Origin: Capnocytophaga felis
GTDB lineage: Bacteria; Bacteroidota; Bacteroidia; Flavobacteriales; Flavobacteriaceae
DNA length: 52,029 nucleotides
Direction of reading: 5' to 3'
Assembly (NCBI RefSeq): GCF_009684755.1
Contig: NZ_BLBC01000003.1
Span: forward strand, 1-52,029
Position numbers and translations under genes: made by a program. Below are positions 35,745 to 45,138 of the stretch, in pieces. The notes below the pieces were generated by a model. The model saw nothing but the letters and a program-made list of their open reading frames with translations, ran no database searches and had not been told where the DNA came from. Position 1 is the first letter of the stretch; the number at the start of each line of letters is the position of its first letter.

Positions 35745-37787
35745 ATGCTAACGATAAAACGAAATTACAAATCAATAAGTGAAATTTTTGAAAAATATAT
35801 GTCCACAACTGAATATGAGGATATTGATTTCATATTTGACTTGGTTTACTATCATCGTGCAAAATACACCAAGAAAACTCCTGTTGTCAGAATTGAAGAA
35901 TTACTTTCCGAAATACGCAACGATAAAAACAAAGGAGATTTTTTGAAGCAAAAATTATACGCCACTTTCTCAAATAAAAAGAAAATCAATCTTTTAACCG
36001 ATGCAGGCTTACTCAGTAGTGTTTCGTTTTTCAAGGAACTTCGCCGAAGGCTTTCACATCAGCTTATTCCCGATCAGCCTTCGCACGACAGCATACAATA
36101 TGTTCTAAATCAGATATTTTATAAATCTTCCGATTCCGTTTGGTTACAATCCGTCCCGATGGAAAATTGGCACACTCTTTTTGATATACTTTCATTACCA
36201 ACTTTTTATGAGGATTCAAAGGATAAAGCCACTTCCAAAGAAATTCTACTATCAATGATGATTCTTTCGCAACGAATGGGTGGATTTGCTCTTCAAACCG
36301 ATGTAATGCGTATGGTTCCGGAATATTCATCACTTGAAAGTCCTTTCATTGCTATTGATGATGAACTCAACGCCATACACCGAAATATGGAAATGGCAAA
36401 CAAAGCGTATTTGGATATGGAAGAACACAAACTGGACTACAAACAACTAAACATATTGTCAGAACAATGTGAAAACTTTGTGGAACAAGCTGTTAACAAC
36501 ACTTCAAAATATGGAATTTCTTTCAGTGTAAATCAAACACTTTTGCTTATTCGTCAACAAATACGACGAATCCGAAAACTTTACAATTTCTTGTTTATCA
36601 GCAATGAAGAAGAAAAAAAAACAAAAACGATTCAGTTTTATTTAAGTTTGGTAAAAACAAATGCCAAGAAAAATAACATTCGCAAACTGATAGATGACAG
36701 CGTTTATAACATCACTTACGAAATAACAAACTACACCGGAAAAACGGGCGAACATTACATTACTTCCGGAAGCAGGGAATATTTCAGTATGTTTAAAACG
36801 GCTTTCTGGGGAGGTGTGATTGTTGGTTTTATGTGTCTGGCAAAACTGTTCCTTTCAAAATTAGATACAAGCGAATTCATTTATGCGTTGAATTACAGCT
36901 TGAACTATGCTATCGGTTTTGTTGTTATTTACTTGGCTGGAGCTACCTTAGCGACCAAACAGCCTGCTATGACGGCTTCAACAATTGCCAAAACATTGGA
37001 AAACTTGAATACCAACGACAAAAAGAAAAAAGAAAAACAATATTCTGAATTTTCGGAGTTGTTCACAAGACTTTTCCGCTCTCAATTCATTGCCTTTGCC
37101 GGAAATGTTTTGGCAGCTTTTCCCGTGAGCTTACTGCTTATTTGGGGACTTTTTTATCTGACAGGCGGGTACAATTTAGCAGAATCAAAAAGCCATAAAT
37201 TACTGGCAGAGTTAGACATACGGCAAACACCCGTTTTCCTTCATTCGTGTATTGCAGGAATATTTTTGTTCCTTTCGGGAATTATCGCAGGGAATGTGGC
37301 AAGTGTTAATAACTTTAACAATTTTTACTATCGACTTTCAGAACACCCTGTTTTGAAAAGTGTTTTAGGGAAAGAGCGTATGGTTAGAATTTCGGGCTGG
37401 ATGCAGAAAAAATGGCCTGGTATCATCTCCAATATTTGGTTCGGATTCTTTATGGGGTGTACAGGAGTCATTGGCACGTTTTTAGGCTTAGATTTGGATA
37501 TTCGTCACATTACTTTTGCAAGTGGAAGTTTGGCTTTAGGACTATTTGGAGTAGGCTTCAATGTTACTTTGAATATTCTCATTTGGACAATTTTAGGCAT
37601 CTTCATCATAGGATTCGGAAATTTCATCGTAAGTTTTTCGCTATCCCTATTCATTGCCTTACGCTCGCGTGAAGTTCCTTTTTTTGAGTTAAAAAACTTG
37701 GCAAAATCCGTTTGGGTGCGTTTCAAACAAAATCCGATGGCTTTCTTTATTCCGATAGGAAATGGAGAAACAGAGAACCAAAAATAG
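35745..37787 (+). CDS. Gcr/SpecificRecomb-family multi-pass membrane protein
   Basis: The 680 residues have a soluble helical N-terminal half (about 1-345). A membrane half follows with helices near 350-370, 385-405, 450-475, 505-525, 560-585 and 605-640. The family is annotated as site-specific recombinase Gcr, but I see no tyrosine or serine recombinase motifs. GYNLAESKSHKLLAELDIRQT and FMGCTGVIGTFLGLDLDIRHITFASGSLAL are family-like blocks (the latter split near 565-594). The name is probably misleading. It lies 48 bases upstream of the GH3 gene and may be co-transcribed with it. Confidence 0.85.
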   Translation: MLTIKRNYKSISEIFEKYMSTTEYEDIDFIFDLVYYHRAKYTKKTPVVRIEELLSEIRNDKNKGDFLKQKLYATFSNKKKINLLTDAGLLSSVSFFKELRRRLSHQLIPDQPSHDSIQYVLNQIFYKSSDSVWLQSVPMENWHTLFDILSLPTFYEDSKDKATSKEILLSMMILSQRMGGFALQTDVMRMVPEYSSLESPFIAIDDELNAIHRNMEMANKAYLDMEEHKLDYKQLNILSEQCENFVEQAVNNTSKYGISFSVNQTLLLIRQQIRRIRKLYNFLFISNEEEKKTKTIQFYLSLVKTNAKKNNIRKLIDDSVYNITYEITNYTGKTGEHYITSGSREYFSMFKTAFWGGVIVGFMCLAKLFLSKLDTSEFIYALNYSLNYAIGFVVIYLAGATLATKQPAMTASTIAKTLENLNTNDKKKKEKQYSEFSELFTRLFRSQFIAFAGNVLAAFPVSLLLIWGLFYLTGGYNLAESKSHKLLAELDIRQTPVFLHSCIAGIFLFLSGIIAGNVASVNNFNNFYYRLSEHPVLKSVLGKERMVRISGWMQKKWPGIISNIWFGFFMGCTGVIGTFLGLDLDIRHITFASGSLALGLFGVGFNVTLNILIWTILGIFIIGFGNFIVSFSLSLFIALRSREVPFFELKNLAKSVWVRFKQNPMAFFIPIGNGETENQK

Positions 37788-37835
37788 AAAATCAAAAATT
37801 TTTATCTAAATAAATTAAAGCATACTCATAAAGCA

Positions 37836-40748
37836 ATGAAATACAAAATTTTAGTATTATTTCTTATCTTTCAAAATATTTCTGCTCAGAAAATAAACCC
37901 CTTAGTAGCAAAAGACGAAAAGGAGCAACAAAAATGGGTGGAAAACACCTACAAAAATATGTCCTTAGATGAAAAAATAGGGCAATTATTTATGGTTTCT
38001 GTCTTTTCGAGCCAAATCGGTACAAAAAACACAGAATATATCAAAGAATTAATCAAAAAATATCATATAGGAGGTATCATTTTTTCAAAAGGAGGACCAA
38101 AACGTCAAGCAAAACTAACAAATGAATATCAAGCACTGTCAAAAATACCTTTATTTATGGCTATGGATGCAGAATGGGGCTTGGCAATGCGTTTGGATTC
38201 TACTTTTGCTTATCCTTGGAATATGACAATGGGAGCCGTAAAGGACAACAAACTCATTGAACGTGCCGGATTTCGCATAGGTGAACATTGCAAACAACTT
38301 GGTATGCAGTTTAATTTTGCTCCGGATATTGACATCAATACGAATCCTGCCAATCCCATTATTGGAAATCGTTCTTTCGGAGAAGACAAAGAAAATGTGG
38401 CAGCCAAAGGAATTGCATTTGCCAAGGGAATGCAATCTGCCGGTGTGTTGGGAAGTGCAAAACACTTTCCGGGACACGGAGATACTTCCAAAGATTCTCA
38501 CAAAACACTTCCATTAATTAATTTTTCTTCGGAAAGGCTGAATCAGATAGAAATGTATCCATTCAAACAACTGATTGACAATGGAGTAGCAAGCGTAATG
38601 ATAGGACATTTGAACATTCCTTCGCTGGAATCAAAAGCAGGGCTTCCTTCTTCCCTCTCCCATCACATAATCACGGATATTTTAAAAAGTAAAATGGGTT
38701 TTGAAGGTTTGGTTTATACCGATGCTTTGGGTATGAAAGGCGTATCGGAGTATTTGCCTGTGGGTGAGGTGGAAGTGGCAGCATTTATGGCCGGAAATGA
38801 CATTTTACTGATGCCCGAAAATCTCGTTAAAGGCTTCCAAGCTATAAAAAAAGCGTATCAAGACAACAAAATTACGGAGGAACGTTTGGCATATTCCGTG
38901 AAAAAAATATTGATGGCAAAATACAAGGTAGGTTTACAAAAATTTGAACCATTAAAAACAGAAAATATTTACCAAAAATTACATACCCTTGAGGATGATT
39001 TACTTTTGGAAGAAATTTTTGAGAATGCTTTGACCGTAGCTAAAAATGATGATAAGCTACTACCTATAAAGGAATTAGACAAACAAAAAATCGCTTATAT
39101 TAAATTTGGCAATGATGCCGGTTGGACATTTTACACAAATCTGCGAAAATATGCTGATGTGGCAATTATCGAACCCAAATCCACAGAACAATTACTAAAA
39201 AGCATTGAACCATACCAAACGATTATCATAGGTTTACACAAACCAAACAAAACTCCGTGGGACGCATACAAATTCACAAAAGAAGAAATTGTTCAGTTAG
39301 AAGAAATTGCCAAAAAAAAGAAAGTTATTCTTTCCGTCTTTACCCGTCCTTATGCCCTACTTGATGTGAAAAGTTTGGCAAATATTGAAAGTGTAGTGAT
39401 TTCCTATCAAAATCACAAAGTTGCTCAAGAAAAAACCGCTCAGCTTATTTTCGGAGCCATCGAAGGGAAAGGTGTTTTACCCGTTTCGGCACATCCTGAA
39501 CTTCCTGTAAATACGTCTGTTAGCACGCCAAAAATTGGGCGTTTATCCTACGGATTGCCTGAAAGTGTGGGGTTGAGTTCAAAAAAATTAAACTCTATTG
39601 ACAGTATTGCCCAAATCGTTCTCAATAAGCGAATGGCCCCGGGAATGCAAATTTTGGTGGCAAAACAGGGAAAAATCGTATATCGAAAAAATTTCGGAAC
39701 GCTTGACTATAATGAGAAAAATCCGGTGAAGGACAATTCCATTTATGACCTTGCCTCTCTTACCAAAATTTTGGTTACTCTACCCGAACTGATGAAAATA
39801 TACGCACAAGAAGGATTCAACATAAACTCCTCATTTTCAGATTTACTTCCTGAATTAAAAAATACGAATAAAGGAAACTTGAAAATGATGAACGTTTTGG
39901 CTCATTACGCTCAATTTCCTTCGTGGATTCCTTTCTATCTGAAAACACTTGATACTCAAAAAAGACCTCTGAAAGAAGTTTACAGTAATATAAAAAATGA
40001 CGATTTTTCAATTCAGGTAGCAAAAAATCTTTTCATAAAAAATGAATACATTAATTTTATCTATCAACAAATTGACAATTGTGACCTAATTAAAAAAAAG
40101 AAATATCTATATAGTGATTTGCCTTACTATTATTTTAAGAAATATATAGAAAAAAGGTCAAACACCTCCCTTTCAGAAGCAATTCAAAAAGATTTTTACC
40201 GAAGTATAGGAGCATATCACCTTACTTATTTTCCGTTGCAACATTTTCCTTTGGGAAATATTGCTCCTTCAGAGGTTGATAATTACTTTCGAAAACAAGA
40301 AATACGCGGTTACGTCCACGATCAGGGAGCGGCTATGCTTGGCGGTGTGGGCGGACACGCTGGGCTTTTCGGTAATGCAGATGATGTAGCGAAAATGATG
40401 CAAATGTTTTTACAAAAAGGATACTACGGCGGACAATGGTATTTACAACCACAAATTGTTAACTTATTCAATACGTGTATGTTTTGCAATGAAAACAACC
40501 GTAGAGGATTGGGATTTGACAAACCGCAAATTGATGGAGAAGGTCCCACCTGTGGATGTGTGCCAATGTCAAGTTTTGGTCATACGGGATTTACGGGAAC
40601 ATATGCTTGGGCTGACCCTGAAAATGAAATAGTTATAGTTTTTTTATCAAATAGAACTTTTCCTACTGCTGAAAATAACTTATTAATAAAAGAAAGCATT
40701 CGCCCTAAAATTCAGCGAATTGTTTATAATTCAATCATAACTAACTAA
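37836..40748 (+). CDS. GH3 glycosidase fused to a serine hydrolase domain
   Basis: The 970 residues have a signal peptide (1-18). A GH3 barrel of NagZ type follows (about 30-370), with AKHFPGHGDTSKDSHKTLP near 208, which carries the His/Asp catalytic dyad loop, and YTDALGMKGV near 297. A GH3 second domain (about 385-560) and a beta-lactamase-like serine hydrolase domain (about 585-965) come next, with SLTK near 640, Tyr in the YSDLPYYYF region near 770, and HTGFTGTYAW near 918. The NagZ-type loop points to beta-N-acetylglucosaminidase acting on peptidoglycan or chitin-like sugars. The fused hydrolase may act on muropeptides. This fusion is known in Bacteroidota. Confidence 0.92.
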   Translation: MKYKILVLFLIFQNISAQKINPLVAKDEKEQQKWVENTYKNMSLDEKIGQLFMVSVFSSQIGTKNTEYIKELIKKYHIGGIIFSKGGPKRQAKLTNEYQALSKIPLFMAMDAEWGLAMRLDSTFAYPWNMTMGAVKDNKLIERAGFRIGEHCKQLGMQFNFAPDIDINTNPANPIIGNRSFGEDKENVAAKGIAFAKGMQSAGVLGSAKHFPGHGDTSKDSHKTLPLINFSSERLNQIEMYPFKQLIDNGVASVMIGHLNIPSLESKAGLPSSLSHHIITDILKSKMGFEGLVYTDALGMKGVSEYLPVGEVEVAAFMAGNDILLMPENLVKGFQAIKKAYQDNKITEERLAYSVKKILMAKYKVGLQKFEPLKTENIYQKLHTLEDDLLLEEIFENALTVAKNDDKLLPIKELDKQKIAYIKFGNDAGWTFYTNLRKYADVAIIEPKSTEQLLKSIEPYQTIIIGLHKPNKTPWDAYKFTKEEIVQLEEIAKKKKVILSVFTRPYALLDVKSLANIESVVISYQNHKVAQEKTAQLIFGAIEGKGVLPVSAHPELPVNTSVSTPKIGRLSYGLPESVGLSSKKLNSIDSIAQIVLNKRMAPGMQILVAKQGKIVYRKNFGTLDYNEKNPVKDNSIYDLASLTKILVTLPELMKIYAQEGFNINSSFSDLLPELKNTNKGNLKMMNVLAHYAQFPSWIPFYLKTLDTQKRPLKEVYSNIKNDDFSIQVAKNLFIKNEYINFIYQQIDNCDLIKKKKYLYSDLPYYYFKKYIEKRSNTSLSEAIQKDFYRSIGAYHLTYFPLQHFPLGNIAPSEVDNYFRKQEIRGYVHDQGAAMLGGVGGHAGLFGNADDVAKMMQMFLQKGYYGGQWYLQPQIVNLFNTCMFCNENNRRGLGFDKPQIDGEGPTCGCVPMSSFGHTGFTGTYAWADPENEIVIVFLSNRTFPTAENNLLIKESIRPKIQRIVYNSIITN

Positions 40749-40754
40749 AGACAT

Positions 40755-40785
40755 AAAAAAATCCCTGATATTCAGGGATTTTTTA
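40755..40785. terminator. Bidirectional terminator
   Basis: AAAAAATCCCTGA pairs with TCAGGGATTTTTT. It sits between the convergent GH3 and accC genes. Confidence 0.88.
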
Positions 40786-40791
40786 TATTAT

Positions 40792-42144
40792 TTACGATTC
40801 TTGTGGCGGATTCATTTTAAAAGATTCCATAAATTTAGTCGTGTAATTACCAGCCAAATAATCAGGGTCATCCATCAACTGTAAATGGAATGGAATCGTA
40901 GTCTTTATACCTTCAACTACAAATTCATCCAAAGCTCGTTTCATTTTTGCTATTGCTTCTTCACGAGTTTGAGCCGTGGTAATAAGCTTTGCAATCATTG
41001 AATCATAATTAGGCGGAATTGTGTATCCGTCGTACACGTGTGTATCCAAACGTACTCCGTGTCCACCCGGTGCGTGGAATGTTGTGATTTTTCCCGGCGA
41101 CGGACGAAAATCATTATAAGGATCTTCCGCATTAATACGACATTCTATGGAGTGTAATTTCGGAGTATAATTTCTTCCGGAAATAGGCACTCCCGCAGCC
41201 ACCAAAATCTGCTCACGAATTAAGTCATAATCAATAACTTGCTCTGTAATGGGGTGCTCAACCTGAATACGTGTATTCATCTCCATAAAGTAGAAATTAC
41301 GGTGCTTATCTACCAAAAATTCTACAGTTCCAGCACCTTCATATTTGATATATTCAGCTGCTTTTACTGCCGCCTCTCCCATTCGTTTACGCAACTCTTC
41401 TGTCATAAATGGAGATGGTGTTTCCTCTGTTAATTTTTGGTGACGACGCTGAATTGAGCAATCTCTCTCGGAAAGATGGCAAGCTTTCCCATACTGATCT
41501 CCAACTATCTGAATTTCAATATGTCTTGGTTCTTCAATAAGCTTTTCCATATACATACCGTCATTTCCAAAAGCGGCAGCAGATTCTTGTTTTGCACTTT
41601 CTAATGCTTTTTCAAGGTCTTCCTCTTTCCAAACTGCACGCATTCCGCGTCCGCCTCCTCCTGCGGTTGCTTTAAGCATCACAGGATATCCCATCTCTTT
41701 TGCTACCTTTTTGGCGTGCTCAAGTGACTCGATTAATCCGTCCGAACCCGGCACCGTAGGCACTCCCGCAGCTTTCATTGTAGCCTTAGCTGTTGCCTTA
41801 TCTCCCATTTTTTCAATCATTTCAGGAGAAGCACCAATGAATTTTATGTCGTGTTCGGCACAAATTTTTGAAAATTTAGCATTTTCAGATAAAAATCCAT
41901 ATCCCGGATGGATTGCATCAGCATTGGTTATTTCAGCTGCAGCAATTATATTACAGATTTTCAAATATGAATCTTTACTTGCTGGAGGTCCTATACAAAC
42001 AGCTTCATCAGCGAAACGAACGTGCAAACTATCCGCATCGGCTGTTGAATATACTGCCACAGACTTAATTCCCATTTCGCGACACGTACGAATGATACGC
42101 AAAGCGATTTCACCTCGGTTGGCTATTAATATTTTTTTAAACAT
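40792..42144 (-). CDS. accC: Acetyl-CoA carboxylase, biotin carboxylase subunit
   Basis: AccC carboxylates biotin on the carrier protein using ATP and bicarbonate, the first step of fatty acid synthesis. The 450 residues begin with [34 protein letters not shown] lies near 75, the ATP loop [12 protein letters not shown] near 159, [16 protein letters not shown] near 227, and the active-site [14 protein letters not shown] near 285. It forms an operon with accB (70 bases upstream) and fabH. Confidence 0.97.
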   Translation of the reverse strand: MFKKILIANRGEIALRIIRTCREMGIKSVAVYSTADADSLHVRFADEAVCIGPPASKDSYLKICNIIAAAEITNADAIHPGYGFLSENAKFSKICAEHDIKFIGASPEMIEKMGDKATAKATMKAAGVPTVPGSDGLIESLEHAKKVAKEMGYPVMLKATAGGGGRGMRAVWKEEDLEKALESAKQESAAAFGNDGMYMEKLIEEPRHIEIQIVGDQYGKACHLSERDCSIQRRHQKLTEETPSPFMTEELRKRMGEAAVKAAEYIKYEGAGTVEFLVDKHRNFYFMEMNTRIQVEHPITEQVIDYDLIREQILVAAGVPISGRNYTPKLHSIECRINAEDPYNDFRPSPGKITTFHAPGGHGVRLDTHVYDGYTIPPNYDSMIAKLITTAQTREEAIAKMKRALDEFVVEGIKTTIPFHLQLMDDPDYLAGNYTTKFMESFKMNPPQES

Positions 42145-42214
42145 AGGTCTGTTTAATTATAAATTCTAAATAAATCTAGTATATAATACTAATTCAAATC
42201 AAAAAATGTGATTT

Positions 42215-42712
42215 CTAAGCTGGTTCAACTAAGAAAAGAGGCTGGTCAAACTCAACCGGAGATGAATCATCTACCAAAACTTTCACAATTTTACCAGAGA
42301 TTTCTGATTCTATCTCATTAAATAATTTCATCGCTTCGATAATACAAATCACATCACCTTTTTTAACAGTGGTACCTACCTCAACAAATAAAGGCTTGTC
42401 TGGTGCAGGACGTCTGTAAAAAGTTCCAATCATAGGAGATTTAATAGTTACATACTTACTATCATCATTTGTTGTTGCAGGTTTTGAATCTGATGTTTCA
42501 GACACTACCGTTTGAGGCACTGTTACTGCTTGTTGTACAGGCAATTGAGGCATTGTTGTCATAGGCATCTGCTGAACAAACACTTGCTCTCTGCCACTTT
42601 CTTCCGGATTTGTTTTTATGGTGATTTTGATATCTTCCATTTCAAGCTTCACTTCACTTGCCCCTGACTTTGCAACAAATTTAATCAAATTTTGAATGTC
42701 TCTTAAATCCAT
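42215..42712 (-). CDS. accB: Acetyl-CoA carboxylase biotin carboxyl carrier protein
   Basis: The 165 residues have a helical N-terminus (DLRDIQNLIKFVAKSG) that contacts the carboxylase. A flexible Pro/Thr/Val linker (about 45-85) and the C-terminal biotinyl domain follow, with the biotin Lys in IIEAMKLFNEIE (about 128). The thumb region and ending FDQPLFLVEPA are usual. It partners AccC encoded downstream; fabH lies 47 bases upstream. Confidence 0.96.
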   Translation of the reverse strand: MDLRDIQNLIKFVAKSGASEVKLEMEDIKITIKTNPEESGREQVFVQQMPMTTMPQLPVQQAVTVPQTVVSETSDSKPATTNDDSKYVTIKSPMIGTFYRRPAPDKPLFVEVGTTVKKGDVICIIEAMKLFNEIESEISGKIVKVLVDDSSPVEFDQPLFLVEPA

Positions 42713-42759
42713 AATATTCGTTATTAGGTTGTTATCGTAATATATTTAATTGTTAAAAA

Positions 42760-43749
42760 TTAGTAAGCCCATTTCAGATATATTGCTCCCCAAGTAAATC
42801 CGCCTCCGAAAGCAGCTAAAATAATATTATCACCTTTTTTGAGCTGATTTTCATAATCTTTTAAAGCCAAAGGAATGGTAGCCGACGTTGTGTTTCCGTA
42901 TTTGTGAATATTTACCATAACTTTATCTTCCGTCAAACCAATTCGTTCTGCTGTAGCATCAATGATTCGTTTATTTGCTTGGTGTGGTGTTAACCATTGA
43001 ACGTCTTCTTTTGTTAGTTTATTACGCTCCAAAATTTCGGCAGCAACACCTGACATTCCTGAAACGGCATACTTAAAAACCGTTCTTCCGTCTTGATATA
43101 CAAAGTGTTTTTTATCTTTAATATCTTGTTCAGTTATAGGGTATACCGAACCACCCGCTTTTATGTGCAAATAGTTTCTCCCTATCCCATCGCTTCTTAA
43201 AAGTTCGTCTTGAATGCCTAAGCCCTCATAATTAGGCTCAAAGAGTGCAGCTCCGGCACCATCTCCGAATATGATACAGGTAGCTCGGTCGGTATAATCA
43301 ATAATAGATGACATTTTATCTGCACCTATTAGAAGAACTTTTTTATATTTTCCTGATTCTATGTATTTTGACGCTACGGAAACCCCATACAAAAAACTTG
43401 AGCAGGCTGCCTGTAAATCAAAAGAAAATGCATTTGTAGCTCCAATTTCAGATGCTACGTAAGGTCCTGTCAATGCCACTGGCATATCGGGTGTTGCCGT
43501 AGCAAGAATTACCAAATCTATTTCCTTGGGATCTAATCCTTTTTTATTGATAAGATCTTGAGCTGCCTTAATCGCCAAATATGATGTTCCCTGAGCTTCT
43601 TCTTTTAGAATTCTTCTTTCTTTAATACCAGTGCGTGTATAAATCCATTCATCATTGGTATCTACCATTGTCTCTAACATTGCATTTGTCAATACAAAAT
43701 CAGGCACATAACCTCCTATTGCTGTTATTGCAGCAGTTATTTTTGTCAT
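42760..43749 (-). CDS. fabH: 3-oxoacyl-ACP synthase III
   Basis: FabH starts fatty acid synthesis by condensing acetyl- or branched acyl-CoA with malonyl-ACP. The 329 residues carry the active-site Cys in LQAACSSFLYG (about 115), the His in TPHQANKRII (about 253) and the Asn in YGNTTSATIP (about 283). IKERRILKE and the start AITAIGGYVPDFVLTN are typical. It is the first gene of fabH-accB-accC here. The rpmF and DUF177 genes that often precede it in relatives are absent upstream. Confidence 0.95.
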   Translation of the reverse strand: MTKITAAITAIGGYVPDFVLTNAMLETMVDTNDEWIYTRTGIKERRILKEEAQGTSYLAIKAAQDLINKKGLDPKEIDLVILATATPDMPVALTGPYVASEIGATNAFSFDLQAACSSFLYGVSVASKYIESGKYKKVLLIGADKMSSIIDYTDRATCIIFGDGAGAALFEPNYEGLGIQDELLRSDGIGRNYLHIKAGGSVYPITEQDIKDKKHFVYQDGRTVFKYAVSGMSGVAAEILERNKLTKEDVQWLTPHQANKRIIDATAERIGLTEDKVMVNIHKYGNTTSATIPLALKDYENQLKKGDNIILAAFGGGFTWGAIYLKWAY

Positions 43750-43802
43750 AATAATGTAAAAATTGTATGATACTTATTCAAAAAGTACTGTATAAAGTCG
43801 GG

Positions 43803-43810
43803 CAAAAATA
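43803..43810 (-). promoter_or_regulatory. -7 promoter element of fabH-accB-accC
   Basis: TATTTTTG on the minus strand matches TAnnTTTG, 54 bases before the fabH ATG. The -33 position is poor. Confidence 0.5.
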
Positions 43811-44181
43811 CGCAATTATTATTTAGTTTTCTAAAAAACACCTCTTTTTATTAAACGTATTCTTCTAAAAACAATCTTTTCTCAAGAATTTTGCTCAAAA
43901 AAATATAGTAAATTCTTGTTTATAATAACTGATTTCTCAGCACCAAACGACCCGCAAAGTTATGAAAAAAACATATCATTTGCTAACAAATAATCAATTT
44001 AATTTCAAAATCCATAACTTAAACGACTCAAAAAAGAAAACCTCACAAAACATATCTGCAAGGTTTTCTTTCTTTAAAAACAATTTCAAAATAGAAAAAT
44101 CTATTTATCGAATAAAATGCATCAACATTGACCAATTAGCTCAACCATAACTTTTGTATTTGTCAATTGTTCTGTGTGATG
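43811..44181. other. Intergenic region between two leftward operons
   Basis: It holds the terminator of the exported-protein locus (44030-44071) and AT-rich sequence. A plus-strand frame of 62 codons (43962-44150) runs across that terminator hairpin, has no family resemblance and is not called as a gene. Confidence 0.6.
44030..44071 (-). terminator. Terminator of the exported-protein locus
   Basis: A perfect 11-base stem (44033-44043 with 44061-44071) with a 17-base loop is followed by T residues on the minus strand. It marks the end of the leftward locus that starts beyond the right edge. Confidence 0.75.
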
Positions 44182-45114
44182 TTACTCTTTCGGAATTACC
44201 AATTTAAATCCTTTCCCGCGAAGGACAAGACTTTCTGCCCGAATTTCTTCAACATAAAGGCGATTTGTTCCGTTTGAAATCCCGAGAAAATGCTCTCCTT
44301 CCGGATAAATTTCTGCCTGAATTTCAGCGTGTTCTCCCTGAACCAAATTTCCAACAGAAGCTATCTTCAAGGCTCGTTGTATGGTATGGGATTGCGTTTG
44401 TACTTTTCCATATGGATTAACTCCCGTTGCCATCCAAACTCCCACTCCTTTGCGTTTGACTACCATTTTGGGAGTAATTTGGCGGGAAATCGTTCGTCTT
44501 GTATTGTCGTAGTAGCCAAAAATTTGCGAATCTCCACCGGATTTGGCAATTACTTTTAACTGCTTGGTTTCAACCCCTTGTGCAGAAATCCGAACAATTG
44601 CCTCTCCCTCGTAACGGGCGAACATCTCCAAAATTTTTGTGCTTCCATTCCATTTATAGAGCAAAATTCCGTCAGGGTCATCCACTTCCAATGTAGGTTC
44701 GTCGCCTCCACCGTCTATGCTCACAAACTTGCTTTCTTCGTTAGGATAAATTTGTACTATTTCCTGACTAATACTTATATCAGGAGGAATCACATTGATT
44801 TTCAAATGAGCCTTTTTGTCGTGTGAAATTACCGTTGCAAAAGTTTCTCCCTCAAACAATCCCTTGATTTTGAGCGTATCTTGATGTACCGAGGCTTGTG
44901 CCACTCTGGAATTTTCAATATTCACGGCAAACTTTTCATTTCCACCCGAAAGCAAAATATATCGCGTGGTTTGTTTATTGACCGAAACCTCACTGAGCGA
45001 CTGCTCGTCCTGTCCGATTTTTATTTCGGGAATTGCATTTTGATTTTCTTTCTCGCACGAAGCAAAAAGCCCCAAAATGGCAATACTTATAATGGATTTG
45101 ATTATATATTTCAT
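44182..45114 (-). CDS. Lipoprotein with Ig-like repeats, last gene of the iron-capture-like locus
   Basis: The 310 residues have a lipoprotein signal ending GLFASC, then CEKENQNA. Repeated beta-sandwich-like segments (about 30-115 and 118-200) follow, with GGNEKF / GGGDEP turns like bacterial Ig or BACON modules, and a C-terminal domain (about 205-310) that I do not recognise. It is probably surface or outer-membrane attached. It follows the FN3 protein gene by 24 bases and precedes a terminator. A binding or scaffold role at the cell surface is inferred from context. Confidence 0.8.
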   Translation of the reverse strand: MKYIIKSIISIAILGLFASCEKENQNAIPEIKIGQDEQSLSEVSVNKQTTRYILLSGGNEKFAVNIENSRVAQASVHQDTLKIKGLFEGETFATVISHDKKAHLKINVIPPDISISQEIVQIYPNEESKFVSIDGGGDEPTLEVDDPDGILLYKWNGSTKILEMFARYEGEAIVRISAQGVETKQLKVIAKSGGDSQIFGYYDNTRRTISRQITPKMVVKRKGVGVWMATGVNPYGKVQTQSHTIQRALKIASVGNLVQGEHAEIQAEIYPEGEHFLGISNGTNRLYVEEIRAESLVLRGKGFKLVIPKE

Positions 45115-45138
45115 AACTAACTGATTTTATTTCATTTA

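Noticed and set aside
35745-37787. Evidence of an integrated element from the recombinase name
   Set aside because: The protein lacks integrase motifs and is flanked by housekeeping-type genes with no attachment-site repeats.
43962-44150. Plus-strand frame of 62 codons upstream of fabH
   Set aside because: It runs through the terminator hairpin, is very Lys/Asn-rich from AT bias and shows no domain.
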